A DNA stretch of 64,000 nt from contig NW_020289976.1 in assembly GCF_003144245.1 (NCBI RefSeq), positions 992,001 through 1,056,000 of the forward strand, read 5' to 3'. This document shows, one piece after another, positions 30,232 to 40,034 of this stretch. Each line of letters begins with the position of its first letter. Position 1 is the first letter of the stretch. A program made the position numbers and the translations under genes. Under the pieces are notes generated by a model that was not told where the DNA came from, made no database searches, and was given only the letters and a program-made list of their open reading frames with translations. The DNA comes from Jaminaea rosea (lineage: Eukaryota > Basidiomycota > Exobasidiomycetes > Microstromatales).

Positions 30232-31238
30232 ATGGCCACACCAGCAACACGGCAGTCCGGTCCTCCTGCAGGATCCTCTTCGCCTGCTACAGGCCCATCA
30301 TCACCTTCTCCAGCCTCAGCAAAACAAGACCTCACCTCGTATCTTGGCCTCCCACTTCGCCTCACCCTCTCCTCACCACCTAATACCCAAGTCTCCGGGC
30401 TCCTCTTCTCACACGATGTCCAAACGGGTCTCGTAGTACTCGAGACGGGCTACAACCCTGCTGCTCCCCCTCCCTATCCGGCTACGGCTGCCGCTGCGCC
30501 CAGCAGCCAAAGGACCAACGCGGTCATTGCGGCGCAGGGCGGCAGCTCGAGCAGGGAGCCGACGGGATTCAAGTTGATAAAGGAGCGATGCATCAAGAGT
30601 GTCGAAGTGCTGCCAAACACCACAGCAGAGGCGGCCGCAGCGTCTTCCAAGCCGGTCAATGGCGCTCCTTCATCGGCATCATCACAGAATGCCCCCGTCG
30701 CATCCGACGTCATCTTCGCCAAGACTCTCTCACCGATCACACCTATCGATGCATCCATCGCGGAACGTCGTGAGGCAGCTGCTTCGAGGGAGGCCCAATT
30801 GAGGGCGAGTAAGATCGGTGTGGGCGTCACAGAATTTGCGCAGGAGATCTTTGAAGGGTTGAGCAAGACGTAAGTCCGCGCGCATTGTCATGCCAACCGT
30901 CGGTGACGAGTACGAGTATTGACATTGACGTCCACCATCCGTCTCATACCCGCAGAATGCCCTGTCGCTGGCACCAAACCCAAATAGTCATCATGGACGA
31001 AATGATGCTCGCAGAGCCTTACGATTTGCCGTCATTACGCGTTCCCCGTTACTCTCAGAGCCTCTTGGAGCGACTGGCTGCGGATGACGAAAAGATCAGC
31101 CAGGCGGATCTCCCTCAGGGGGAAGACGTATCGAGGGCAAAGGCAAAGGCAAGGAGTTGGGAGAGAGTGTGCAAAGTTCTCGAGGGAGAGAGAAGGAGAG
31201 CAGCCGCGAGACGGGCAGCGCAGGGTGGAGGCTTGTGA
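30232..31238 (+). CDS. LSM12: LSM12-like protein
   Basis: LSM12 family: an N-terminal Lsm fold and a C-terminal anticodon-binding-like (AD) domain. In yeast, Lsm12 partners with Pbp1 (ataxin-2) on polysomes; the animal protein is reported as an NAADP receptor. Exons are 30232-30869 and 30956-31238 (86-nt intron, GTAAGT donor), for 306 residues. The Lsm part (about 30-115) reads YLGLPLRLTLSSP, then VSGLLFSHDVQTGLVVLE, and ends in FKLIKERCIKSVEVL. The AD domain (about 175-255) has EAQLRASKIGVGVTEFAQ and, after the splice, MPCRWHQTQIVIMDEMMLAEPY. Pro/Ala/Ser-rich loops extend both domains, and the C-terminus is an Arg/Ala-rich helix. Confidence 0.9.
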
Positions 31239-31311
31239 TGCGGAGAGGAGAGCAAAATGAATAGTATACACAAGTGCAGCAGACAGGCAGATGACATGCA
31301 GGACAGCATGC

Positions 31312-32755
31312 TTACATCTGGGAGCCACGACGAGCAGCCTCCCACTCACGCTCCACCACACTTGGCCACCACTTCCTCGCCAGCTCTGCATCCTCACTTC
31401 TCGTGTCCGGTGCCTCCCTCTCTCCTCCCTTCGCAACCAGCACCTTGCGCACTCCATGATGCGGTGGAGCTCCCTCCTCCAGCCATGGTGACGAGGGCGT
31501 GTCCTGGTCAGCGTCTGCCGACCTGACAAGCGGGAATGCCTCCAGAGGGCGATAGCACGCTTCAGCGATGTTGGCACCCCCTTCTTCGGGTGAGGTGATG
31601 AAGCTGAAAGGCAGGCGAGGAAGGACATATTGCATGAATGTGCGGCCGAGTAGGCTCGACTCCCGACTGAGCCCAGTGTTGGGGGAGAAGCCTTCCAGGC
31701 CAGGGACGAGGGCATGCAGCGGTCAGATGAGGGGAGCTCGATGAGAAGGAGGGCAGGGTAGAGACGCTCACCTGGTTGGACGACAATCACTTCCACGATT
31801 GATCCTGAGCTTCCACCGCGACTCTCACCCTCCTGTATCACCTTTACCAGGTGCTGTGCGCCAAGCAGCTGTAGGAACTTGGAGGCTCCGTAGGACCGCA
31901 TCATGTCCCATGAAGAGGAGGCTTCGCGTCGTGGGTCAAAGAAGGTCTGCAGATCGTCTGTTGGACACGGTGGAATTAGAGGCATCGTTTCAATAGCAAG
32001 TCACTCAAGCTTACTCAGTGGACTCACCGATAGTCCTGAGCTTGCGATGCAATGCCGACCCAGTGAAGACGACTCGTACCGGCCTGCCCCGAGACGGCTC
32101 TCGATTCAGCAGCTGCGGCAGAAGCATTGCCAGCAAAAGCTGCTGTGAGACATGGTTCACACATGCCGTTTCCTCGTATCGTCCAGAGTCATCTCGCAGC
32201 CCCTCTTCTCCTGCCAGGTCGGCATCGCGATCCTGCACCAGCCTCTTCGAAGTGGCTGCAATGCCTGCATTCAGCAGGAAGACGTCGATGCGACCTGGCG
32301 AGATGTGCTTCGCTGCAGCTGTCTGAGCTGTCGCAATATCAGAGGAGATGGTCTTGGCTGCTGATCGGACAGAGCTCAAGGAGGAAAGGTTCTACGTGAG
32401 GTGCTTCTGATGTCAGCATTTCCTCTTGAGCATGGTCAGCTCACATCGCCCAGCTCACCGCCTCTCGCAGCTCAATATCGCTCTCTATTTCACCTCCGAG
32501 CGCTCTAGACAGAGCCTGAAGCTCATCTCTTGCCCGTAGGGAGTGTGCAGCCTTTGGATCTCTTGCCAGGAGGTAGATGTGGTAAGGCGGGGGCAAGGTA
32601 GCTGGAGCTGTCTTGATTAGCTGCCAAAGCGCGTGAAGACCCTGTGGCGAGCGGCGAGCATCGGGACTTAGAGCGTGCCAGTTACAGTGAGTCATACACT
32701 CTGTACTCACAAGCCCACTGGTACAGCCAGTGGCAACGATTCTGCTGCCTACCAT
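31312..32755 (-). CDS. Short-chain dehydrogenase/reductase
   Basis: NAD(P)-dependent oxidoreductase of the SDR superfamily. The substrate is unknown; the layout resembles retinol dehydrogenase, WWOX and keto-sterol-reductase relatives. Five minus-strand exons, 32755-32711, 32641-32459, 32391-32028, 31957-31772 and 31691-31312 (introns 69, 67, 70 and 80 nt), keep frame for 385 residues. The start MVGSRIVATGCTSGL joins GLHALW to make the TGxxxGLG cofactor motif, which the first intron splits. Then come NLSSLSSVRS, DVFLLNAGI (NAG motif), VVFTGSALH with the active-site Ser region, and SYGASKFLQL (YxxxK). Inserts are long and charged. It is divergent from TAD1, with 209 bp between start codons. 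Confidence 0.85.
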
Positions 32756-32964
32756 GCTTTGCAATTCGCGTGAGGTGCGAAGGCAAGCAACGAATTGCTC
32801 AAAAAGGCGCTGGCTTGTGCGTGCGTCCCATCCGACTGGGCGTGAGAGCTTTTCAATTTTCGTGCGAGAACTTCTTGTCCGCTTTCCCACCACGCTGTCA
32901 GGTCTCAATTCACGATGTCTGCCTCGAGGTAGCGCAACAAACGCAGGTTCAAAAAAGCGAGGAA

Positions 32965-34515
32965 ATGACAGCTCGAGATGGGAGCGACGTCACCGCAGAC
33001 CAAGTAGTCGAGGCTGTCTTCTCTCGCTACAGGGCGAGCCTGGCAAGAAGTCATCGCCTCCAGTCCTCTTCTTCCTCCTCCGCAACGGGGCAAGTAATCG
33101 AATGGACGATACTGGCAGCCGTCTGTCTCGTCTCTCCGAGCGGGGTCATCAAAGCCACGCCGATCGCGCTCGGCACAGGAACGAAGACGCTCCCTTTCTC
33201 CAAGCTACGCCACCCTGCGCTGGGAGATGTGCTGCACGACTGCCATGCAGAGGTGATGGCTCGGAGGGCGGCGAGGACGTGGCTTGCCAAACGGATCGCG
33301 GCCGAGAGTACTGCGAGGAAGTTAAGCCTGACGGAGATTGATGGCTTACCCCTGCTACTTCAGCGGGACGAGCAGACCGGGCGAGTCGGATTGCGCAAAG
33401 ATGTCGAGTGCTGGTGGTACGTTTCCACGCTACCTTGCGGTGAATGCTCTTCGCCCTCTTTGATGCGCCGGCGTCAAGAACAGGACAAGCTGGCCGTGGC
33501 TGCCACTGCCGAATGTCAGGATACAGCAGCAGTCGTTTCCCCAGATGCGAGCGCAGGCTCCAGTCTCAGCGTGGTACGAGGACGTCATAATCTACTCGCG
33601 GACAATACGGCCCCTCCGGAGCTGCGCACTGTCCCTGGGCGATGGGACTCTCTGCCTTCAATTTCTCATTCATGTACAGACAAGCTCCTCTTCTGGTCTC
33701 AGGTCGGCTGGCAAGGCGCCGCTCTGTCGCACTGGATTGACCCCATCGGGATCGACGCTCTCGTAGTCTCCAGCCCAGTCAGGGATCACCAAGACCTCAT
33801 TGCGGCTGAGGTACAGAGAGGGCTCGATGTGCGCCTGAGAATGTCAGCATGCCAGGCTGAGTCGGTCGACGTCAAGCCACCACCAGTAGTCATCATAAGT
33901 GATCGCCTCTTTGACCACTCACAAGAAGTCCTCGCCCCGCTCTACCCTCCAACTACCGATCTCATCCCGTCATGGACGTCCAGCTCGTGGATCATGCCTT
34001 CCGCGACGGACGGTAGAGCGAAAGACATCGAGATCGTCGTAGGCGGTATCAAGCAAGGAGGCTCGCTAAGACGCAGTCCGAGCGACGGACCGCTGAGGGA
34101 GAAGGCACGTAGTCGGCTTTGCAAGCTCGACTATCTCATGCTGCTCGAGCGTTGCGGATTGGTGGATACAAACCTCGAGCGGCAAACATACGCCGCTGTC
34201 AAGGGCAAGGAGCTCGAAGCTCTCGAAGGCGCCGGCGTGGTCGCCTACCGTGAGCGCAAATGTCGAATGAGGGGCAGCGATGGTGAGGGGGCTGCGGCCT
34301 GGGACAGGGTTGAGGCTTGGCTGAGAGCTCATCAGCAGCAAGAAGAGGCGAGTGATGGCGAGAAAGCTGGGGACGCGCAACACAGCACCGATGCCGCTCC
34401 CCTAGCCGGCTGGCTTATCACGCCAACCGACGTTGAGCGGTTCACAGCTGCTAGTCAGAAAGCAAACGGCAAAGCTGCTAGTCAGAAAGCAAACGGCAAC
34501 AAGAAAGTAGGGTAA
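32965..34515 (+). CDS. TAD1: tRNA-specific adenosine deaminase (TAD1/ADAT1)
   Basis: Deaminates adenosine 37 of tRNA-Ala to inosine. The first in-frame ATG, at 32965, gives 516 residues in one exon. The deaminase core shows LHDCHAEVMARR (zinc ligand His94 and catalytic Glu96), STLPCGECS (zinc ligand Cys158) and the SCTDKLLFW segment carrying the third ligand. The conserved start of the domain is VIEWTILAAVCLV, then IALGTGTKTLP. The later WSSSSWIMPSA-like region and KLDYLMLLERCG match the C-terminal half of ADAT1/ADAR domains. The C-terminus ends in two copies of a 27-bp unit. It converges on the DUF1295 gene with 75 bp between stops. Confidence 0.93.
   Translation: MTARDGSDVTADQVVEAVFSRYRASLARSHRLQSSSSSSATGQVIEWTILAAVCLVSPSGVIKATPIALGTGTKTLPFSKLRHPALGDVLHDCHAEVMARRAARTWLAKRIAAESTARKLSLTEIDGLPLLLQRDEQTGRVGLRKDVECWWYVSTLPCGECSSPSLMRRRQEQDKLAVAATAECQDTAAVVSPDASAGSSLSVVRGRHNLLADNTAPPELRTVPGRWDSLPSISHSCTDKLLFWSQVGWQGAALSHWIDPIGIDALVVSSPVRDHQDLIAAEVQRGLDVRLRMSACQAESVDVKPPPVVIISDRLFDHSQEVLAPLYPPTTDLIPSWTSSSWIMPSATDGRAKDIEIVVGGIKQGGSLRRSPSDGPLREKARSRLCKLDYLMLLERCGLVDTNLERQTYAAVKGKELEALEGAGVVAYRERKCRMRGSDGEGAAAWDRVEAWLRAHQQQEEASDGEKAGDAQHSTDAAPLAGWLITPTDVERFTAASQKANGKAASQKANGNKKVG
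34447..34500 (+). repeat. 27-bp coding tandem duplication
   Basis: Two adjacent copies (34447-34473 and 34474-34500) that differ only at the last base and encode AASQKANGK/N at the C-terminal end of TAD1. The near identity points to a recent in-frame duplication. Confidence 0.9.
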
Positions 34516-34590
34516 CGTAGATGCTTTGCATAGTCATCGATCCCTTTCGGGCCTATTGAGGACCACCCTGGACTTCTCTTCACGTCGCAA

Positions 34591-35594
34591 TCAGTTCTTG
34601 GGCCCGATGAAAGGAATGAAGGCGGGCGTTTCCTCCTTGTACTTCTTCCACTTAGGATCATCGCCCAACTTCTTGTCAATCGACTTCTCCAACATCGGCA
34701 CACCGGAGATATACCTAATCAAGCAGTACTCGAGCACAGGCGATGCGGCTGCCGCAAAGGTAATCCACGAAGGGTACCAAGGAGCAGAGGAGACGACCGC
34801 GCCCGTGGTAGAAGCGGCAGCGGAGAGGGCAGAGAGGGAGAGGATGTACTGCCCCGTCCAGAGGGAGACTTCACCAAAGTAGTTGGGGTGACGCGTCCAG
34901 CTCCAGGTGCCGCGGGAGATGAATTGCTCATTGTGCTTTCCTTGAGACTTCTCCTCGCGCCAGGCCGACTTCTCGCGGTCGGCGATGACCTCGAGCCCCA
35001 TGCCGAGGGCCCAGACTGTAAGGCCGAGGAAGTCGAGGGGACGGAGACCGGGTTGGAGGACGCGAGGCGTCGTGTTGACTAGCCAGACTGGGAGAGCGGT
35101 CAGGGTGATCCAGGTTGCCTGCATCATCCATGCGCCGAAGAACTTGAGAGGGTTCGGCTTGATGTCGTCGAAACGGGAGTCGCCGCCGTGCTTTTGGATA
35201 CGCTGCGGGGGCGCAGAGTGGGATGGGGCGGAGGATCATTGAGTATTAGCAGTGTGTTCGATGGAGAGCTGCAGCGCATACTCACAGCAAAGAGGAAGCT
35301 TCCCAATCGACCAGCCCAAAGCATAGTTAATCCGCTCATGATAAGCTGGCGCGGAGCGAAGGCTGTGATGGCAGGCAAGGCTGCCGTGCTTCCCATCAAG
35401 TACTTGGCCTTCAAGCTAGGGTAGTAGAGGGAGAAGCCCACAGCAGAGATGAAGCCCAGTGATCCGCAGAGATCGTAGTACTTTTCCGTCTTCTTTGGCA
35501 CGGCGATTGATGCGCAGGCTGCCTGGACTCCGTAGATGAAGCCGACTGTCGGGGCAAGAGCTTTGAGCCCTGCTGTTAGAGGGAGGAGGGGCAT
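34591..35594 (-). CDS. DUF1295 membrane protein (steroid-5-alpha-reductase-like fold)
   Basis: Multi-pass membrane protein of the DUF1295 family, related to steroid 5-alpha-reductases and isoprenylcysteine methyltransferases. The substrate is unknown. Exons are 35594-35286 and 35202-34591 (83-nt intron, GTGAGT donor), for 306 residues. The first exon holds hydrophobic helices and ends TMLWAGRLGSFLFA. The second begins RIQKHGGDSRFDDIKPNP, typical of the family. The conserved C-terminal core is LEVIADREKSAW, then GTWSWTRHPNYFGEVSLWTG, the RHPNY cofactor motif, and VPMLEKSIDKK. Length fits the family. It is divergent from the Nudix gene. Confidence 0.88.
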
Positions 35595-35916
35595 GGTGGA
35601 TGGATTGAGGGGGGGAAGAGCGGATGAAGGGGAGGAGGAAAGAGAAGCTCAGTCGAGGAGGTCAAGTTGAAGCTGAAGTTGAAGGTCAGCTCATCTCAGT
35701 CGTGGACCCTGAATCGACCAGTCTCAATACGTAATCGATGCTGCTGCGCATCTCGAGTCCCGGCGGGCGATTTGACTGGCCAAGTGGAGTTCGCCTGGTG
35801 CAGGGGCCATGCCTGATTGAGCGCGAGCGGAAGAAATGGCAATCAAGGTTTGAGATCGACGGCGACATCGAGCTTCTTCAGCAGCACCAGTCAGCTCGCC
35901 GTCCTCGCCATTAGCG
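35595..35916. promoter_or_regulatory. Divergent promoter DUF1295 / Nudix
   Basis: A 322-bp gap between two divergent start codons. No conserved element or further gene is recognised. Confidence 0.4.
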
Positions 35917-36972
35917 ATGATCGCTTCGTCCACCTCTCAAGGGAAAGCGTCTTCGGCCTCGTTGCTCTCCACCATCCTCACTTGCCACAACCACCCTCAC
36001 CCTCTCTTCTCGTCACCCACGACAGACGAGTACGTCCCCTTCCACCTGCACCTCGACCCAAAGCCAACAGCGCAGATCGGCTTCATCCCGGCCAATGTCC
36101 TCGATGCAATCAAGGCTCGCAATGACAATGCGGAGACGACAGTCTTCGTTCACGACGGGCGTTGGAGTCGCATAGGGCTGCACGCCCGGCTGAATACATT
36201 CGAGAAACGGAGCAAAGCCCTAGCAGACGTTGTAGGGGCATGGCATGAGGAGGGGCTTTTCAGCTCAGCTTTAGACGGCTGGCGCGACGAGATGTATGGC
36301 ATCTACTCATCTCCTTCCTACCCTTATCGCACATGGGAGAACAAGGAGACAGTGCCGAATGAGAGAGCATTTGAGCTGGAGCGGGCGGCGTGCGCCTTAT
36401 TTGGGCTCGCGACGTTTGGAGTGCATATGACAGCTTATGTCGACGGCAGCTCAGCATCAAAATCAGGCAATGCAGGCAGCACAGAAGGTCTTCGCCTTTG
36501 GACCCCACGTCGCTCCCCCACAAAGGCGACCTGGCCCTCCTACCTCGACAACTCCGTCGCAGGCGGCATCACATCGGGAGACTCTCCGTATGAAAGCATG
36601 GTACGAGAATGCTGGGAAGAGGCTGGTTTGCCGGCCGACCTAGTTCGTCAGCACCTGCGCCAGACGGGCGTCATCACCTATGTGTATCGTACGCCGGAGG
36701 GCTATTTGCAGCCCGAGGTGGAGTATACGTACGATCTGCCCCTTCCAGCGGACGTGAGGTTGAGGCCAGAGGACGGGGAGGCAGAAGATTTCAGATTGAT
36801 GGAGGTGGACGAGGTGTTGCAACGGATGGGCAAGGGGGAGTTCAAACCCAACTGTGCCCTAGTGGTCATAGATTTCTTGGTCAGGCACGGGATCGTGACT
36901 GTGCAGGAAGAGCCGCGGTATATGGAAGTGGTAGCGCTGCTGCACAATGACTTGGCATTACCTGGACCATGA
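35917..36972 (+). CDS. Nudix hydrolase with DUF4743-type N-terminus
   Basis: Nudix hydrolase of the group related to the N-terminal part of fungal thiamine pyrophosphokinase proteins (DUF4743 plus Nudix); relatives act on oxidised thiamine diphosphate or similar diphosphates. It is one exon of 351 residues. The N-terminal half includes YVPFHLHLDPKPTAQIGFI and WRDEMYGIYSSP. The MERAACALFGLATFGVHM-like segment (here FELERAACALFGLA) leads into the Nudix fold. The Nudix box reads AGGITSGDSPYESMVRE followed by CWEEAGL; the first acidic position of GX5E is Asp rather than Glu, while the metal-binding REXXEE is intact. The ending VIDFLVRHGIV fits the family. It converges on BET5, only 24 bp between stops. 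Confidence 0.9.
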   Translation: MIASSTSQGKASSASLLSTILTCHNHPHPLFSSPTTDEYVPFHLHLDPKPTAQIGFIPANVLDAIKARNDNAETTVFVHDGRWSRIGLHARLNTFEKRSKALADVVGAWHEEGLFSSALDGWRDEMYGIYSSPSYPYRTWENKETVPNERAFELERAACALFGLATFGVHMTAYVDGSSASKSGNAGSTEGLRLWTPRRSPTKATWPSYLDNSVAGGITSGDSPYESMVRECWEEAGLPADLVRQHLRQTGVITYVYRTPEGYLQPEVEYTYDLPLPADVRLRPEDGEAEDFRLMEVDEVLQRMGKGEFKPNCALVVIDFLVRHGIVTVQEEPRYMEVVALLHNDLALPGP

Positions 36973-36996
36973 TGGCAAGAGCATCACGAAGATCCA

Positions 36997-38041
36997 TCAA
37001 AATACCGTCGAGAGCTTGTTCTGAGCGAGGACTGTGAGCGCGAAGGATGAGAGGGTCATTGGCGTGAGCGCCTGAAATGTCCGCACAATGTAGTTCGAGG
37101 AGCAACTCACCTGCCTCAACTCCACTCCTGAAACCATCCGAGTCCACACCTCTTGACCTCGTGGCCCTCGCAATGCTACCCTTCACCCCGCTTCCCTCGC
37201 CATCCGTCACTCCGTCTGCCTGGCCATCTCCGTCCTCTCCCAGCTCCACATCGTCCATCTCCTCCCACTCCAATCCGCCCGTCCCCAGTTGCTGCTGCTG
37301 TTGCCCCTCTCCCAGCCCTGATCCTGATAGCATAGCCGTTGTTGCGGGGTTGCGAACCACCCACTCTAACCACGGTCCCCCGACAATCTGCTTCAGCACA
37401 CCTGGCAATGACATGCCCCCAGACCCAGGGATTCCCCCGCCAGTAGGAGCTCCACCGCTCATTGGGTCTGACCCTCCTCCCACTCCTAGTAGAGCAGAAG
37501 CAGGCCTCGTAGGAGGAGGAGCCACCCCAAGCCCGCGCGATGGAGGCTGAACAGGGTCAGTCAGCAAGACGAAGGTGTACATGCTCGCCGTTTGGAGGTG
37601 GGAGAGGGAATACGTGGGTGTCGTATAGGTATTGAATGCTGAGGGCAGTGATTGCTGCCGTGATGGATTCGAATCGCCAGAGGAAGGGGAAAGCTTTGAG
37701 AGCATATTACGTAGCGAGTAGACGAGGCCATAGATGAGCTTGGCGTGCTCGGTGAGGGGGAGCTGGCCCGATGGAGCGGATGGGGTCGAATTTGGTCTTG
37801 AAGACGATGATCCACCATTTGGATAGCCCTGACCCACACTGCTAGCCCCATCTCTCGCTGCTGTACTTGACGTCGTGACACACCTGCTCACCCCGGGGAG
37901 GAGGTCAGGGCCAGGATTGAGCAGCGGGCGTGATGGTGAGGGAGTGGAGGAAGAAGGGGAGGAGGCAACGGTCCAGTCATGGTGATAGATCAAAGTGCAG
38001 TGTCTATCGTAGATCCAAAGGGAGTAGGCTTTCGTTGCCAT
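36997..38041 (-). CDS. BET5: TRAPP subunit BET5 (TRAPPC1), expanded
   Basis: Core subunit of the TRAPP tethering complexes that activate Ypt1/Rab1 at the Golgi. Start ATG 38041 gives MATKAYSLWIYDRHCTLIYHHDW, the Bet5 longin-fold opening (first strands). Later marks are LTEHAKLIYGLVYSLRNMLSKLS, a TYSLSHLQTASMYTFVLLTDP block and LEWVVRNPA. Exon 1 is 38041-37111. I place a 79-nt intron (GTGAGT donor, CACAG acceptor) and a 35-nt last exon, 37031-36997, giving FRSGVEA + VLAQNKLSTVF as the last helix, for 321 residues. Another acceptor at 37021 would read a longer tail. Bet5 is usually 140-200 residues; the excess is Ser/Pro/Gly-rich loops and an acidic insert before the last helix. Confidence 0.85.
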
Positions 38042-38231
38042 TATCGTGTGCGATGACAGAGAGGGGAATGGGACAAGAAGGTAGACAGAGAAGAGTTGGT
38101 CTCGCTGCTCTCTCGACGTCTGTCCGGCGCCGCATGGGCCATTTGCATTCACGCGTCGAGCTCCGCCGCTTGCCTATCTTGACCTTCACACTAGCTCGCA
38201 ATCTCTGACCACGACTTTATGCGTAATGATA

Positions 38232-39872
38232 TTAGAGCGACCCATTTGACAACGATGGCGACGATGGCCGTCTTCTCGTCCTCTCCTCCCGCTTAGGCCC
38301 CGCCGGCGCACTCGCAGGCAGCGCAATGGTATAGAAGTTGGGCCAGACGAGCTCGTCCTCCACTGCCTTCCTGAGCACCTCGACGATAAACTTCTCCACC
38401 TTTCCCACATTGCGCAGCCCATGCTTATCCACTTGTCCAACCGAAGACTCGAGCGTGACGTGAGGGAGGAGACGCTCACCTACTGTTGGGGGTCGCTGTT
38501 GATGTGGGTGGATAGGCGGAGGAGGCTGGGTGTGACTGGTGCGCCGTGACCCGTATTGCGGCGGCGTGCGAAGCCCTCGTGCTGATGTAGCTGCCGCTGC
38601 TGTTGTCGTCGCCTGACCCGATGCGATGATGGTATCACTGGTCCCCTCACGACGCCTCGATCCGCCCTCCAGCTCATCATCGTCCACATCATCACTCCCC
38701 TCGTCCGTTCCAATGCCGCTCTCGTCCTCTACCAGGGAGACATGGACCCTTCTCATTGTTCCTCTATCCTCGTCTCCCTCCTCAAATGCCACTACCACGC
38801 CCGCCTGCACGCCCAAACCAATGACCGACACGCTGAGTGGCAGTTGCATGAACGCGGGTGTTGGGTGGTTGATGACGAGGGAAGTATTGATGCCTAGCTT
38901 GAGCGTGTTGGTCGACCAGACGACGGAGAATTGCATTTGCATAGAGGGTAGTTGGGATGTTGACGACGACGACGAAGGGTCTTGCGGCCCTTTAGATCCT
39001 CCCGGCGTATCGGCAGGTGAAGGATCTCCAGTCGAAGGACCCCAGGCAGGTGGTGACCTGCTTGCCGACAGGCCGCTCTGAGATGCTCGCCAGTAAGTTG
39101 GACGTCGATATGGCTGCTGTTGCTGATGATTTGGTGGTAATGCGCCGGGCCAATGACCGAAGTACCCGGACGTATTGGGAGTGTGCATGCCACTGTAGTA
39201 CGGACTCGGTGGGACGACACCTCCGCTCCCCGTTTGCGATCGCTGTGGCCATGGACGGGTACCTAATCCCGCTCCCCAAGCAGGTGTAGTCAGACCGCTG
39301 CCTGATGCTGATCCTGGACCACCATTGGCCCATTGCGGTATCGATGCTGGGAAACTCGCCATAGATCCAGCCGCACCGCCATGGACTTGTTGGATATCGC
39401 TCGGCGTGTACTGACGGAACGTCTGCAGGCGGGGACCGACAACACCTGGCCCTGTGAATGGTAAGGAATGCTCTGCTAGCCTAGCGAGATGATCTCCAGG
39501 CTGCAATCTCTTGCGCATCGGCTGCGGCCCTTGGCCTCTGTATCCCTGCTCCCCTGGCGCAATGACGTCTCCCTCGTCATCCTCCGCCTCATCCTCAAAG
39601 GCCTGCGCAGCCACATGCCTCACCGCAGTAGTCTCGGTAGCTGCCTGCTGCTGCGAGGCGGCCGCCGTAGCCTCATCGCTGAGCTCTCTCCACACATCTC
39701 CCAGATGGGTGAGCGTCACATCCGGCGGGTCCTGCCCGAAGTCGAGGGACGTCAGAGAGATGGGCCCGATGAAGTCTGGACGGGGGGCCTTGCTGAGGGA
39801 CGCATTGAGCTTTGCGAGGAGCGAGTCGGCTAGTTGCGCATCTAGGAGCGACCAGTCAAGGTCGAGGGACAT
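38232..39872 (-). CDS. MDM12: ERMES subunit MDM12, expanded
   Basis: Component of the ER-mitochondria encounter structure, which moves phospholipid between the two membranes. It is a single exon from ATG 39872, 546 residues. The SMP lipid-binding domain starts at once: MSLDLDWSLLDAQLADSLL, then FIGPISLTSLDFGQDPPDVTL. It resumes after a long Gly/Ser/Pro insert with MQFSVVWSTNTLKLGIN, INHPTPAFMQLPLSVSVIGL and VAFEE. The end carries LLPHVTLESSVGQ, GLRNVGKVEKFIVEVLRKAVEDELVWPNF, in the family order. Yeast Mdm12 is near 270 residues; the two inserts (about 100-320 and 400-480) account for the difference. It is tandem with BET5 and divergent from the MED11-like gene. Confidence 0.92.
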   Translation of the reverse strand: MSLDLDWSLLDAQLADSLLAKLNASLSKAPRPDFIGPISLTSLDFGQDPPDVTLTHLGDVWRELSDEATAAASQQQAATETTAVRHVAAQAFEDEAEDDEGDVIAPGEQGYRGQGPQPMRKRLQPGDHLARLAEHSLPFTGPGVVGPRLQTFRQYTPSDIQQVHGGAAGSMASFPASIPQWANGGPGSASGSGLTTPAWGAGLGTRPWPQRSQTGSGGVVPPSPYYSGMHTPNTSGYFGHWPGALPPNHQQQQPYRRPTYWRASQSGLSASRSPPAWGPSTGDPSPADTPGGSKGPQDPSSSSSTSQLPSMQMQFSVVWSTNTLKLGINTSLVINHPTPAFMQLPLSVSVIGLGVQAGVVVAFEEGDEDRGTMRRVHVSLVEDESGIGTDEGSDDVDDDELEGGSRRREGTSDTIIASGQATTTAAAATSARGLRTPPQYGSRRTSHTQPPPPIHPHQQRPPTVGERLLPHVTLESSVGQVDKHGLRNVGKVEKFIVEVLRKAVEDELVWPNFYTIALPASAPAGPKREERTRRRPSSPSLSNGSL

Positions 39873-40034
39873 ACGATGACGAGCCCGAGTGTGGGGATGA
39901 GCTAAGGAGAAGAGGAAAAGGTGTTGGTCGCTGCACAGGCGCGAAGGCACGAAAACAAAAGAGAGAAGCCCGTGCGTCGACCGGACTGCACTCTTTCCTT
40001 GCCATCCGTTCATCCGCATCACCAAGGACTCACA

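Noticed and set aside
32644-32964. Upstream extension of TAD1
   Set aside because: It opens without ATG and lies over the first exon of the divergent dehydrogenase. ATG 32965 is the first in-frame start.
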